The notes below the pieces were generated by a model. The model did not search any database, was not told the origin of the DNA, and saw nothing but the letters and a program-made list of their open reading frames with translations. A DNA stretch of 64,000 bases from Ideonella sp. WA131b. Its GTDB lineage: Bacteria > Pseudomonadota > Gammaproteobacteria > Burkholderiales > Burkholderiaceae_C. The stretch spans positions 62,001 through 126,000 of the forward strand of contig JAGTJW010000003.1 of NCBI GenBank assembly GCA_023657425.1, read 5' to 3'. The translations under genes and the position numbers were made by a program. Positions 18,045 through 30,335 of this stretch are shown in pieces (position 1 is the first letter of the stretch; the number at the start of each line of letters is the position of its first letter).

Positions 18045-18569
18045 ATGGCCGTCTACCGACTGGGTGAGGACACCCCGCAGCTCCACGCCACGGCCTGGGT
18101 GGCCGACGGCGCCACCGTCATCGGCCGCGTCGCCCTGGGCGAGGGCAGCAGCGCCTGGACCGGCGCTGTGCTGCGCGGCGACAACGAGTGGATCACGCTC
18201 GGCGCCCGCTGCAACGTGCAGGAAGGCGCCGTGCTGCACACCGACATGGGCCACCCGCTTGTGCTGCATGACGAGGTCACCGTCGGCCACCAGGCCATGC
18301 TGCACGGCTGCGTGGTGGGCGGGGGCTCGCTGATCGGCATCCAGTCGGTGGTGCTCAACGGTGCGCGCATCGGCCGCCATTGCCTGGTGGGGGCGGGCGC
18401 GGTGGTCACCGAGGGCAAGGTGTTCCCCGACCGCAGCCTGATCCTCGGCGCACCGGCCAAGGCGGTGCGCGAGCTTGCCGATGACGAGGTGGCGCGCTTG
18501 CGTCTGTCGGCGCTGAGTTACGTCGAGAAGGCACAGCGCCATCGCGCGACGCTTGAGCGCATCGCCTGA
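18045..18569 (+). CDS. Gamma-carbonic-anhydrase-like protein (YrdA family)
   Basis: A 174-residue left-handed beta-helix hexapeptide-repeat protein of the gamma carbonic anhydrase / YrdA family, active as a trimer. The repeats run from ATAWVADGATVIGRVALGEG to GAGAVVTEGKVFPDRSLILG. The metal-binding histidines are visible in HTDMGHPLVLHDEVTVGHQ and MLHGCVVGGG. Most bacterial YrdA proteins have not been shown to hydrate CO2, so the enzyme activity is unproven. hslO starts 9 bp downstream. Confidence 0.92.
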   Translation: MAVYRLGEDTPQLHATAWVADGATVIGRVALGEGSSAWTGAVLRGDNEWITLGARCNVQEGAVLHTDMGHPLVLHDEVTVGHQAMLHGCVVGGGSLIGIQSVVLNGARIGRHCLVGAGAVVTEGKVFPDRSLILGAPAKAVRELADDEVARLRLSALSYVEKAQRHRATLERIA

Positions 18570-18578
18570 CCGCCCCGC

Positions 18579-19538
18579 ATGGACACCTGCCTGAAGTTCC
18601 TGTTCGAGGGTCTGCCCGTGCGCGGCTTGCTGGTGCGGCTGGAGGGCAGCTGGCAAGAGGCTTTGGCGCGCCGCGCCGAGCCGCACCCGCCCGAGCTGCG
18701 CGGTCTGCTGGGCGAGATGGCTGCCGCGGCGGTGCTGATGCAGGCCAACATCAAGTTCAACGGCGCCTTGGTGTTGCAGGTGTTCGGCGACGGGCCGGTC
18801 AAGCTCGCGGTGGCCGAGGCGCGGCCCGACCTGAGCTTCCGCGCCACCGCCAAGCTCGTGGGCACCGTGCCGGAGGGCGCGCAGCTGGAGGCGCTGCTGA
18901 ATGTGCACGGCCAGGGCCGCTGCGCCATCACGCTGGACCCGAAGGACCGCCTGCCCGGCCAGCAGCCTTACCAGGGCGTGGTGCCGCTGCACGGCGATCG
19001 GCGCGAGCCGTTGCAGCGTGTGGAGCAGGTGCTGGAGCACTACATGCTGCAGAGCGAGCAGCTCGACACGCGGCTGGTGCTGGCGGCCGACGATCGCGTG
19101 GCCGCCGGTCTGCTGATCCAGCGCCTGCCGGTGGAGGGCGAGGGCAACCTCGAGGGTCAGGCGGCCCTGCGCAACGAAGACGAGATCGGCATCCACGAGG
19201 GCTTCAACCGCGTCGCGATGCTGGCCGCCACGCTCACGCGCGAGGAGCTCGTCGGCCTGGACCCGCAGACCGTGCTGAGGCGCCTGTTCTGGGAGGAGTC
19301 GGTGCGCCTGTTCGAACCCGTCACGCCGCGCTTCGCCTGCACCTGCTCGCGTGAGCGCGTGGGTGGCATGCTGTTGGGCCTGGGCCGCGACGAAAGCGAC
19401 GGGCTGATCGCCGAGCGCGGCGAGGTCGAGGTGGGCTGCGACTTCTGCGGCGCCGTCTACCGTTTCGACGCGGTGGACGTGGGCGGGCTGTTCACGCCCG
19501 GGCGCGAGCTGCCGCCGGGCAGCGCGCAGGTGCAGTAG
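18579..19538 (+). CDS. hslO: Redox-regulated molecular chaperone Hsp33
   Basis: A cytoplasmic holdase activated by oxidation, protecting proteins during peroxide or hypochlorite stress. It has 319 residues. The N-terminal domain includes GLLGEMAAAAVLMQANIKFNGALVLQ. The C-terminal zinc redox switch has the four expected cysteines in FACTCSRERV and GCDFCGAVYRF. It probably shares a transcript with the upstream carbonic-anhydrase-like gene. Just after its stop the tandem repeat arrays begin. Confidence 0.95.
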   Translation: MDTCLKFLFEGLPVRGLLVRLEGSWQEALARRAEPHPPELRGLLGEMAAAAVLMQANIKFNGALVLQVFGDGPVKLAVAEARPDLSFRATAKLVGTVPEGAQLEALLNVHGQGRCAITLDPKDRLPGQQPYQGVVPLHGDRREPLQRVEQVLEHYMLQSEQLDTRLVLAADDRVAAGLLIQRLPVEGEGNLEGQAALRNEDEIGIHEGFNRVAMLAATLTREELVGLDPQTVLRRLFWEESVRLFEPVTPRFACTCSRERVGGMLLGLGRDESDGLIAERGEVEVGCDFCGAVYRFDAVDVGGLFTPGRELPPGSAQVQ

Positions 19539-19547
19539 GAGGCACGC

Positions 19548-19707
19548 CGTTCGCGTTGCGGCCAGCACCCGGTTCGGGCTGCGGCCAGCACCCCGTTTGC
19601 GCTGAGGCCAGCACCCGTTCGCGCTGAGGCCAGCACCCCGTTTGCGCTGAGGCCAGCACCCGTTCGCGCTGGGGCCAGAACCCGTTCGCGCTGAGCCTGT
19701 CGAAGCG
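19548..19707. repeat. Degenerate tandem array, about seven units of 22-24 bp
   Basis: Units follow the pattern CGTTCGCGCTGAGGCCAGCA with one- to three-base variation. The last unit switches to CTGAGCCTGTCGAAG (19691-19705), the inverse arm of the neighbouring 32-bp repeat. That arm can pair with the first copy of the next array (19723 on). Confidence 0.85.
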
Positions 19708-19722
19708 CGGCGCCACGCAACG

Positions 19723-20172
19723 GCTTCGACAGGCTCAGCCCGAACGGGGGGCGGGCTTCGACAGGCTCAGCCCGAACGGCGGGTTGGCTTCGACAGGCTC
19801 AGCCCGAACGGCGGGTGGGCTTCGACAGGCTCAGCCCGAACGGGGGGTGGGCTTCGACAGGCTCAGCCCGAACGGCGGGTGGGCTTCGACAGGCTCAGCC
19901 CGAACGGCGGGTGGGCTTCGACAGGCTCAGCCCGAACGGCGGGTGGGCTTCGACAGGCTCAGCCCGAACGGGGGGCGGGCTTCGACAGGCTCAGCCCGAA
20001 CGGCGGGTGGGCTTCGACAGGCTCAGCCCGAACGGCGGGTGGGCTTCGACAGGCTCAGCCCGAACGGGGGGTGGGCTTCGACAGGCTCAGCCCGAACGGC
20101 GGGGTGGGCTTCGACAGGCTCAGCCCGAACGGCGGGCGGGCTTCGACAGGCTCAGCCCGAACGGCGGGGTGG
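19723..20172. repeat. Tandem array of 14 copies of a 32-bp repeat with core TTCGACAGGCTCAGCCCGAA
   Basis: The core occurs at about 19723, 19755, 19788, 19820, 19852, 19884, 19916, 19948, 19980, 20012, 20044, 20076, 20109 and 20141, all in the same direction, joined by 6-9 variable bases of C/G/T. The sequence is the same motif that appears as palindromic pairs at 35.7 and 49.9 kb. All frames stay open for long distances through it, producing meaningless repeat ORFs. There are no unique spacers, so it is not CRISPR. The rightmost copy provides the stop codon of the nadR-like gene. Confidence 0.97.
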
Positions 20173-20835
20173 GGCAGACCTGCTCCGCAGCAACGCGCGC
20201 TCGGCCTCGGGCACGCAGCACTCGCAGGCCCAGCGCGCGCGCGCCGCATGGCCGGACGCCAGGCCCGTGAACAGGCCGCCGCCCGACCCGGCCTTCAGAT
20301 GGGGCCGCACGGCGGCCAGCGCCTGCTGCACGCGCTGCTCGCCGCTGCCGGCCACGACGCTGTAGACCAGGCCGTGGCGGCGCATCAGCGCGCGCAGCAG
20401 CGTGTCCACCGGCTCGCGCACCTGCGGGCCGTCGCGCTGGTGGCCGTCTGGCACCCAGGGCAGGTCCAGCGCCGTCAGCAGCGTGGCCGTGGCGGTGCGG
20501 GCGTGCAGTTCGGCGGCGCGGGCCTGCAGACTCTCGTCGCCGAACACCAGCGTGCTGTAGACGGCCGTCATCAGCCCGGTGGTGTCGCACACCACCCAGT
20601 CGTGCCTGGCCGCGGCTTCGGCGATGCGCTCGTGTTGTGCGTGCAGCATCGCGGCCTGCTCGTGGGCCCGCGGCGTGCGGCCGGTGGCGTCGCACCACTC
20701 GCGCAGCACCTCGGGCACCCAGGCCACGCGGCCGTGGCCCGCGGCGTGTAGCCGCCCGGCAAGCACCGCGGCCAGCGTCGTCTTGCCGGTGCTTTCGGCG
20801 CCGACGATGGCGATGCAAGCACCCGGCTCAGCCAC
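20152..20835 (-). CDS. Ribosylnicotinamide kinase-like ATPase (NadR C-terminal domain)
   Basis: A 227-residue P-loop protein matching the nicotinamide riboside kinase domain of NadR: Walker A GAESTGKTTLAAVL at the start, EVLREWCDATGRTPRAHEQ, DWVVCDTTGLMTAVYS and LPWVPDGHQRDGP. It lacks NadR's N-terminal HTH and adenylyltransferase domains. With the coupled pnuC gene it would trap imported nicotinamide riboside as NMN. The start is GTG at 20835, overlapping the pnuC stop by eight bases. The last residues (APPRRSG) and the stop codon are read from the tandem repeat array, so the native 3' end has been altered by the repeat. Confidence 0.85.
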   Translation of the reverse strand: MAEPGACIAIVGAESTGKTTLAAVLAGRLHAAGHGRVAWVPEVLREWCDATGRTPRAHEQAAMLHAQHERIAEAAARHDWVVCDTTGLMTAVYSTLVFGDESLQARAAELHARTATATLLTALDLPWVPDGHQRDGPQVREPVDTLLRALMRRHGLVYSVVAGSGEQRVQQALAAVRPHLKAGSGGGLFTGLASGHAARARWACECCVPEAERALLRSRSAPPRRSG

Positions 20836-21469
20836 GGGCCTGCTCCGCCAGCCGCCCTCGCCACACGCGCCAGCCCACGACACTGAGCACGGCGAAGAGG
20901 GCATACAACACGGCCGCCAGCCACAGTGCCTTGTAGGCGAACAGCGCCACGCTCAGGATGTTGACGGCCAGCCAGGTGGGCCAGCTCTCCAGGCACTTGC
21001 GCGCCAGCAGCAACTGCCCGGTGATGCTGGCCGCCGTGGGCAGCGCGTCGAACCAGGGCACGGGGCTGTCGGTGGCGTGGTCCAGCAGCAGCGCGAGCCC
21101 CACCCAGCCGGCCAGCGTGGCACCGATCACGGGTGCCCAGGCTCGGCGTGGCAGCCGGTGCACCACCAGCGGCGCGCCGCCGTCACCCTTGCCGCGCAGC
21201 CACTGCCACCAGCCCCACAGCGCGACCGCCACGAAGGCGAACTGCAGTCCGGCCACGCCATACAGCCGGGCGTCGGCGAAGAGCAGGGCGTACATCAGCG
21301 AGCTGGCGATGGCCAGCGGCCACGCCACCCAGTGCACACGCACGTTGGCCACCACCATGGCCAGGGCCACAACAAAGGCCACGATCTCCAGCCCGGTCAG
21401 CGGGCTGCCCCACAGCGTGAAGACCGGCGCCAGCCACGGCCGCGCCGCAGCGAGCAGCGTCTCGAGCAC
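20828..21469 (-). CDS. pnuC: Nicotinamide riboside transporter PnuC
   Basis: A 213-residue inner-membrane protein of the PnuC family, which passively imports nicotinamide riboside. It has seven hydrophobic segments. Family features are LEIVAFVVALAMVVANVRVHWVAWPLAI, LYGVAGLQFAFVAVALWGWWQWLRG near mid-protein, and WPTWLAVNILSVALFAYKALWLAAVLYALF at the end. Transport depends on phosphorylation by the kinase encoded directly downstream. It starts 10 bp after the ftsB stop. Confidence 0.92.
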   Translation of the reverse strand: MLETLLAAARPWLAPVFTLWGSPLTGLEIVAFVVALAMVVANVRVHWVAWPLAIASSLMYALLFADARLYGVAGLQFAFVAVALWGWWQWLRGKGDGGAPLVVHRLPRRAWAPVIGATLAGWVGLALLLDHATDSPVPWFDALPTAASITGQLLLARKCLESWPTWLAVNILSVALFAYKALWLAAVLYALFAVLSVVGWRVWRGRLAEQARG

Positions 21470-21479
21470 AGGGCGTTCC

Positions 21480-21782
21480 CTAGCGCGGCGGCGCAGGCGG
21501 CTTGTTCGTGCGTGGCGCGTTCAGCTGCACGAAGACCTCGTCCGGTCGCACCATGCCCAGCTCGCTGCGCGCCTTCTCTTCCACCATCTCCAAGCCGTCG
21601 CGCAGATCGCCCACCTCGGCGGCCACACGGGCATTGCGCTCACGTGCCAACTCGTTGGCGGCCTGCTGCCCGGCCAACTGCTCGCGCAGGCTGATCACGT
21701 AGGGCAGGTTGCCCTTGCCAAACCACAGGTCGGCCTGCACCACCAGCAACAGTCCGCCCAGCACCAGCGGCGTCCAGCGCAT
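21480..21782 (-). CDS. ftsB: Cell division protein FtsB
   Basis: A 100-residue bitopic membrane protein of the divisome FtsQLB complex. One N-terminal helix (PLVLGGLLLVVQADLWFGKG) is followed by a periplasmic coiled coil (LREQLAGQQAANELARERNARVAAEVGDL) and then EEKARSELGMVRPDEVFVQL, the family signature. It lies 18 bp after eno, a conserved arrangement in proteobacteria. Confidence 0.94.
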   Translation of the reverse strand: MRWTPLVLGGLLLVVQADLWFGKGNLPYVISLREQLAGQQAANELARERNARVAAEVGDLRDGLEMVEEKARSELGMVRPDEVFVQLNAPRTNKPPAPPR

Positions 21783-21800
21783 GGCCGTAGCCCCTCCGCC

Positions 21801-23129
<1,329 letters not shown>

Positions 23130-23423
23130 CTACACGCCCTCGACGATGACCATGTTGAACATCGCCGTGGCCCCGGCGCGCAGCGCACGGGCCTGCACAT
23201 AGGACGGGCTGTCATACATCGTCTTGGCGGCGTCGAAGTCAGGGAAGCGCAGCACCGTCAGACGCGGCGGCTGCCAGTCGCCTTCGAGCACGTGCTGGCG
23301 GCCGCCGCGCACGAGGTATTCCCCACCGAAGGCCTTGACGGCTTCGGGGGCCTGAGCCATGTAGCGCTTGAACTGCTCGGGGTCGGTGATCTGGGACTCG
23401 ACGATCAGGTAGGCGGCGGGCAT
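23130..23423 (-). CDS. DUF1330 family protein
   Basis: A 97-residue protein of the DUF1330 family, a dimeric alpha-beta (ferredoxin-like) fold. Typical segments are AYLIVESQITDPEQFKRYM, GGEYLVRGG, VLRFPDFDAAKTMYDSPSY and ALRAGATAMFNMVIVEG. Its function is unknown. It sits between kdsA (9-bp gap) and eno (45-bp gap), an insertion into the usual kdsA-eno pair seen in several Burkholderiales. Confidence 0.92.
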   Translation of the reverse strand: MPAAYLIVESQITDPEQFKRYMAQAPEAVKAFGGEYLVRGGRQHVLEGDWQPPRLTVLRFPDFDAAKTMYDSPSYVQARALRAGATAMFNMVIVEGV

Positions 23424-23432
23424 GCGGGTCCT

Positions 23433-26335
<2,903 letters not shown>

Positions 26336-26453
26336 TCGCTGACGTTGCGGAGGGCAACGGCAGGTGCCCGGCGCCCCTTGGCCTTTGGCCGGTGTGGGCG
26401 CCCGGGCGCGTGCCTGCGTCTCCTGCCGCCATGGCAGCGTGATCCATCCGATG

Positions 26454-26475
26454 GGCCGCACGGGGTGGTGCGGCC
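26454..26475 (+). promoter_or_regulatory. Hairpin next to the btuB ribosome site (probable riboswitch expression platform)
   Basis: GGCCGCAC (26454-26461) pairs perfectly with GTGCGGCC (26468-26475) around a six-base loop. The arm runs directly into GGGAG, the btuB Shine-Dalgarno sequence. This fits control of translation start rather than termination; no T-run follows. That it switches with B12 is inference. Confidence 0.55.
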
Positions 26476-26487
26476 GGGAGACGTGTC

Positions 26488-28380
26488 GTGTTCCTTGCTT
26501 GCTCGTCATCGTGCGCGGGTCGTGCCCGGCGCCGGCTTTCCTTCGTGGCCATCCTGTGTGCGGCCGGGTTCCCGGCGGCGGCGGAGACCGTCGTCGTCAC
26601 CGGCAGCCGCGAGCCGCTGCCGTTGCTGCGTCTGGCCGCCGATGTGGCCGTGATTGAGGGCGATGTGCTGCGCGACACCCGCGCCGACTCGCTGGCGGAC
26701 CTGCTGCGCCGCGAGGCCGGCCTGCAGATCTCGCGCAGCGGTGGCCCCGGGCAGAGCACGGGCCTGTTCATCCGTGGCGCGGCGTCGCAGCAGACGCTGG
26801 TGCTGGTGGATGGCGTGCGGATCGGCTCGGCCACGCTGGGCAGCACGGCGCTGGAGTCGCTGGGCCTGACCGGCATCGAGCGCGTGGAGGTGCTGCGCGG
26901 CCCGGGTTCCAGCCTCTTCGGCGCCGATGCCGTGGGCGGCGTCGTCAATGTCATCACGCGCAGCGGCGAAGCCGGCAGCGGCCTCGACGCCCGCTTGGCC
27001 GCCGGCGGTTTTGACGCGCGCGAGGCCTCGGGCGGCTGGCGCGGGCGCGTCGGCCCCCTGAGCCTCGCGGTGGCGCTGGCGCGCGAGCAGGATGACGGTG
27101 TCTCGGCGATCACACCCGGCGACCGCTTCGGCAGCCACAACCCCGACCGCGACGGCCACGCGCGCGACAGCGCGCAGCTGCGCCTGGGCTTCGAGCCGGC
27201 GCCGGGCCAGCGGCTGGGCCTGACGCTGCTGCGCACGGAGCTGGACACGCGGTACGACGCGGCCGTGTACCGGCCGCCGAGCTTCGCGCCCGACGCCTCG
27301 CCCGACTTCCGCACAAGGCTCGACACCCAGGTGCAGGCGGTGGACTGGCGCGGCCGTCTGGGGGCCGGCCTCACGGCCAGCCTGCGCATGGCGCGCAGCA
27401 CCGACGACAACCGCAGCGGCGCTGCCGGTGAGGACCGCTTCCACACCGAGCGCCGCCACGTGCAGGCGCAGCTGGCCTGGCGTGCGGGCGAGGCGCTGCA
27501 CGCGGTGGTGGCGCTGGAGCAGCAGGACGACGAGGCCAGCTCCACCAGCTACCTCGCCCCGGTGTCGCGGCGCAACCGCGCCGTGGCGATGGAGGCCACC
27601 GGCAGCGCCGGTGCCTGGGCCTGGCAGGCCGACCTGCGCCGCGATGACGCCAGCGACCACGGCGCCGAGACCACCGGTCGCCTCGGCGGCAGCCTCGCGC
27701 TTGGCGCCGGGTGGCGGCTGCGTGCGCTGGTGGGCAGCAGCTTCCGGGCGCCGAGTTTCAACGACCTGGTCTTCCCGGGTTATGGGGTGCCGGGCCTGAA
27801 GGCGGAGCGTGGCCGCAGCGCCGAGCTGGGCGCAGGCTGGAAGAGTCACCGCGCCGAGTTGGCCGTGACGACATGGCGCAACCACGTCAACGATCTCGTG
27901 GCCTACGAGCCGGACGCCGCGCGCTGCCCGCCTGGACCGGCCTACGCCTTCGGCTGTGCGGCCAACGTGGCCCAGGCGCGGCTGTCGGGCACCACGGTGT
28001 CGGCCTCGCAGACGCTGGGCCGGTTGCAGTGGCGCGCGCAGATCGATGCGCTACGGGCGCGCGATGGCCTGACCGGCGCGAAGCTGCCGCGACGTGCCGA
28101 CACCCAGGCCACGCTGGCCGCCGACTGGCGCGTGGGCGGGTGGACGCTCGGGGCCAGCGTGGCCCACCTGGGCGATCGACCTGATGGTGCCGCCGAGCTC
28201 GCGGCCGAGACGACGCTGGACTTGGCCGCCACCTGGCGACTGGCTCCGGGCTGGCAGCTGACGGCGCGCCTGGACAACGCCACCGACGAGGCCCGGGTGC
28301 CGGCGCGCGACTACCAGGGTCTGGGCCGCCAGGCCTGGCTGGTGCTGCGCTGGAGCCTGGGGGCGGGAGCGGCGCAGTGA
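26488..28380 (+). CDS. btuB: TonB-dependent vitamin B12 receptor
   Basis: A 22-strand outer-membrane receptor importing cobalamin with TonB energy. It has 630 residues with a signal peptide ending around FPAAA. The TonB box is ETVVVTG. The plug domain carries DLLRREAGLQISRSGGPGQS, VLVDGVRIGSATLGS and IERVEVLRGPGSSLFGADAVGGVVNVIT, followed by the barrel. The start is GTG at 26488, seven bases after GGGAG; it lies downstream of the cobalamin riboswitch. Its stop overlaps the GTG of btuF. Confidence 0.94.
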   Translation: MFLACSSSCAGRARRRLSFVAILCAAGFPAAAETVVVTGSREPLPLLRLAADVAVIEGDVLRDTRADSLADLLRREAGLQISRSGGPGQSTGLFIRGAASQQTLVLVDGVRIGSATLGSTALESLGLTGIERVEVLRGPGSSLFGADAVGGVVNVITRSGEAGSGLDARLAAGGFDAREASGGWRGRVGPLSLAVALAREQDDGVSAITPGDRFGSHNPDRDGHARDSAQLRLGFEPAPGQRLGLTLLRTELDTRYDAAVYRPPSFAPDASPDFRTRLDTQVQAVDWRGRLGAGLTASLRMARSTDDNRSGAAGEDRFHTERRHVQAQLAWRAGEALHAVVALEQQDDEASSTSYLAPVSRRNRAVAMEATGSAGAWAWQADLRRDDASDHGAETTGRLGGSLALGAGWRLRALVGSSFRAPSFNDLVFPGYGVPGLKAERGRSAELGAGWKSHRAELAVTTWRNHVNDLVAYEPDAARCPPGPAYAFGCAANVAQARLSGTTVSASQTLGRLQWRAQIDALRARDGLTGAKLPRRADTQATLAADWRVGGWTLGASVAHLGDRPDGAAELAAETTLDLAATWRLAPGWQLTARLDNATDEARVPARDYQGLGRQAWLVLRWSLGAGAAQ

Positions 28381-29285
28381 AGCCCGCGCCCGGCCGGCTG
28401 GGGCGCCGCGCACGCGCGGCGGCGCTGTGCCTGGCGTTGCTGGCCGTGGGCAGTTCCGGTGCGGTCGGCACGGCGATCACGGTTCAGGGTGACGACGGCC
28501 ACAGGCTCACCCTGCCGCGGCCGGTCGAGCGCATCGTCACGCTGCTGCCATCGCTCACCGAAACGGTGTGCGAGCTGCAGGCCTGTGGTCGTCTGGTGGG
28601 CACCGACCGCTATTCCGACTGGCCGGCTGCCGTGCGCGCTCTGCCCAAGCTCGGCGGGCTGGAGGACACGCAGATCGAGCGTCTCGTGGCGCTCAAGCCC
28701 GACCTCGTGCTCGTGGCGCGCTCCGCGCGCGCGCTGCCGCGGCTGCGCGCTTTGGGACTGCCGGTGCTGGCGTTGGAGCCGCATGACGCCGCCGGCACCG
28801 CCCGTGTCATCAAGGTCGTGGCTGCGGCGCTTGGGCGCGACGACGCGGGCGCCCTGCTGCAGCAGCGCCTGCGCCAGCGCATGGCCGCCGCCGCCGCGCG
28901 CGTGCCCTCAGGCTGGCGTGGGCAGGCGCTGTACGTGGAGGTCGCGTCGACGCCCTACGCTGCCGGCGAAGCCTCGTTCATCGGCGAGACGCTGCGCGCC
29001 CTGGGTCTGGCCAACATCGTGCCGGCGGCGTTGGGGCCGTTCCCGCAGCTCAACCCCGAGTTCGTGCTGCGCGCTCAGCCGGCGCTCGTGGTGCTGGCGC
29101 GCCGCGCGGCCGCCGAGTTGCCGCAGCGCCCGGGCTGGGCCGGCCTGAGAGCCTTGGCCGAGGGCCGGCTCTGCGCGCTCGATGCCGAGCCATGGAACGC
29201 GTTGGTGCGCCCCGGCCCCCGTGCGGCCGAGGCGGCCGAGGCGCTGGTCCACTGCCTGGCGGCGCTGCCGCCGCCGCGGCTCTGA
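28377..29285 (+). CDS. btuF: Vitamin B12-binding periplasmic protein BtuF
   Basis: A 302-residue type III (helical-backbone) binding protein delivering cobalamin to BtuCD. The signal peptide is followed by RIVTLLPSLTETVCELQACGRLVGTDRYSDWP, the region that cradles the corrin. Later segments are LKPDLVLVARSA, EVASTPYAAGEASFIGETLRALGLANIV and FPQLNPEFVLRAQPALVVL. It starts with GTG overlapping the btuB TGA (GTGA), so translation is coupled. Confidence 0.92.
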   Translation: MKPAPGRLGRRARAAALCLALLAVGSSGAVGTAITVQGDDGHRLTLPRPVERIVTLLPSLTETVCELQACGRLVGTDRYSDWPAAVRALPKLGGLEDTQIERLVALKPDLVLVARSARALPRLRALGLPVLALEPHDAAGTARVIKVVAAALGRDDAGALLQQRLRQRMAAAAARVPSGWRGQALYVEVASTPYAAGEASFIGETLRALGLANIVPAALGPFPQLNPEFVLRAQPALVVLARRAAAELPQRPGWAGLRALAEGRLCALDAEPWNALVRPGPRAAEAAEALVHCLAALPPPRL

Positions 29286-29303
29286 GAACATCACGGCCTG
29301 CGC

Positions 29304-30335
29304 ATGAACACGCTCGCCCGACAACTGGCCGCCGGTGCCCGCGCCGCGTCGCCGCGCCGTGTGGCGGTGGCGCTGGTGGCTGCGCTGCTTGCGTTGCTGC
29401 TGCTGGGTCTGGCCGCGGGCGCCGAGGGCCTGAGCAGCGCCTGGGTCGCCGAAGCAGCGCTGATCGCCGACATCCGCGCGCCGCGCACGGTGGGCGCGGC
29501 GCTGGCCGGCGCGCTCTTGGGGCTGGCCGGCGCCTTGTCGCAGGGCTTGTTCCGCAACCCGCTGGCCGACCCCTACCTGCTGGGCACCGCCGCCGGCTCG
29601 GGCCTGGCGGTGACGCTGGTGCTGTCCGTGGGCGGGCTGCTGGGTGCGGCCGACGGGCTGGGCTTGGTGGCCAGCGGCTGGCTGGCGCGGCTGGGCGTGT
29701 CGGGCGCGGCGTTTGCGGGCGCCTTGGGCGGCCTGGCGCTGACGCTGCTGATGGCGCGCGGCAGCGCCCGCCCGCTCACGCTGCTGCTGGCCGGCGTGGT
29801 GGTGGGCGTGCTGCTCACGGCGCTGGGCGATCTGCTGGTGCTGGCCAACCCCGAGGCGCTGCGCGGCCAGCGCGTGTTCATGATCGGGACCACCAGCTTT
29901 CTGGGATGGGGCGCCGTGGTGGCGCTTGCCTGCGGCCTGATGGTGGCCCTGCCGTTGGCGATGCTGCTGGCGCGCGTGCTCGACGCGCTGGTGCTGGGCG
30001 AAGCCAGCGCCGCCAGCCTGGGGCTGCCGCTGCCGCGGCTGCGCCTGGTGCTGGTGGGCCTGCTGGCGCTGGCCACCGGCTGCGCGGTGGCGCAGGTGGG
30101 GCTGGTGGCTTTTGTGGGGCTGGTGGCGCCGCACCTGGTGCGGCGGCTCGTGTTGGTTCGCCACGGCGCGCTGCTGGCGCTGTCGGCGCTGGCCGGCGCC
30201 GTGTTGCTGCTGGCCGCCGACGTGGCCGCCCGAGTGGCCCTGTCTCCGCAGGAGCTGCCGGTGGGCGTGCTGACGGCGGTGTTCGGGGGCGTCTACCTGC
30301 TGGCCTTGCTGTGGCGGCGCGGGGCGGCGTCTTGA
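29304..30335 (+). CDS. btuC: Cobalamin ABC transporter permease BtuC
   Basis: A 343-residue FecCD-family permease with about ten helices, forming the inner-membrane channel for B12. Typical segments are RAPRTVGAALAGALLGLAGALSQGLFRNPLADPYLLG, the GEASAASLGLPLPRLRL loop that contacts the ATPase, and VGLVAFVGLVAPHLVRRLV. It lies between btuF (18-bp gap) and the ATPase gene, whose TTG start overlaps its stop. Confidence 0.93.
   Translation: MNTLARQLAAGARAASPRRVAVALVAALLALLLLGLAAGAEGLSSAWVAEAALIADIRAPRTVGAALAGALLGLAGALSQGLFRNPLADPYLLGTAAGSGLAVTLVLSVGGLLGAADGLGLVASGWLARLGVSGAAFAGALGGLALTLLMARGSARPLTLLLAGVVVGVLLTALGDLLVLANPEALRGQRVFMIGTTSFLGWGAVVALACGLMVALPLAMLLARVLDALVLGEASAASLGLPLPRLRLVLVGLLALATGCAVAQVGLVAFVGLVAPHLVRRLVLVRHGALLALSALAGAVLLLAADVAARVALSPQELPVGVLTAVFGGVYLLALLWRRGAAS

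Noticed and set aside
19723..20172. A CRISPR array
   Set aside because: The repeats are contiguous, with only 6-9 near-identical linker bases instead of unique spacers of 25-40 bp, and no cas genes are present.
19784..20751. Long repetitive proteins encoded across the 32-bp array
   Set aside because: The unit length is not a multiple of three and all frames stay open because the unit lacks stops on that strand. No ribosome site or known domain is present, and the frames run antisense into nadR.
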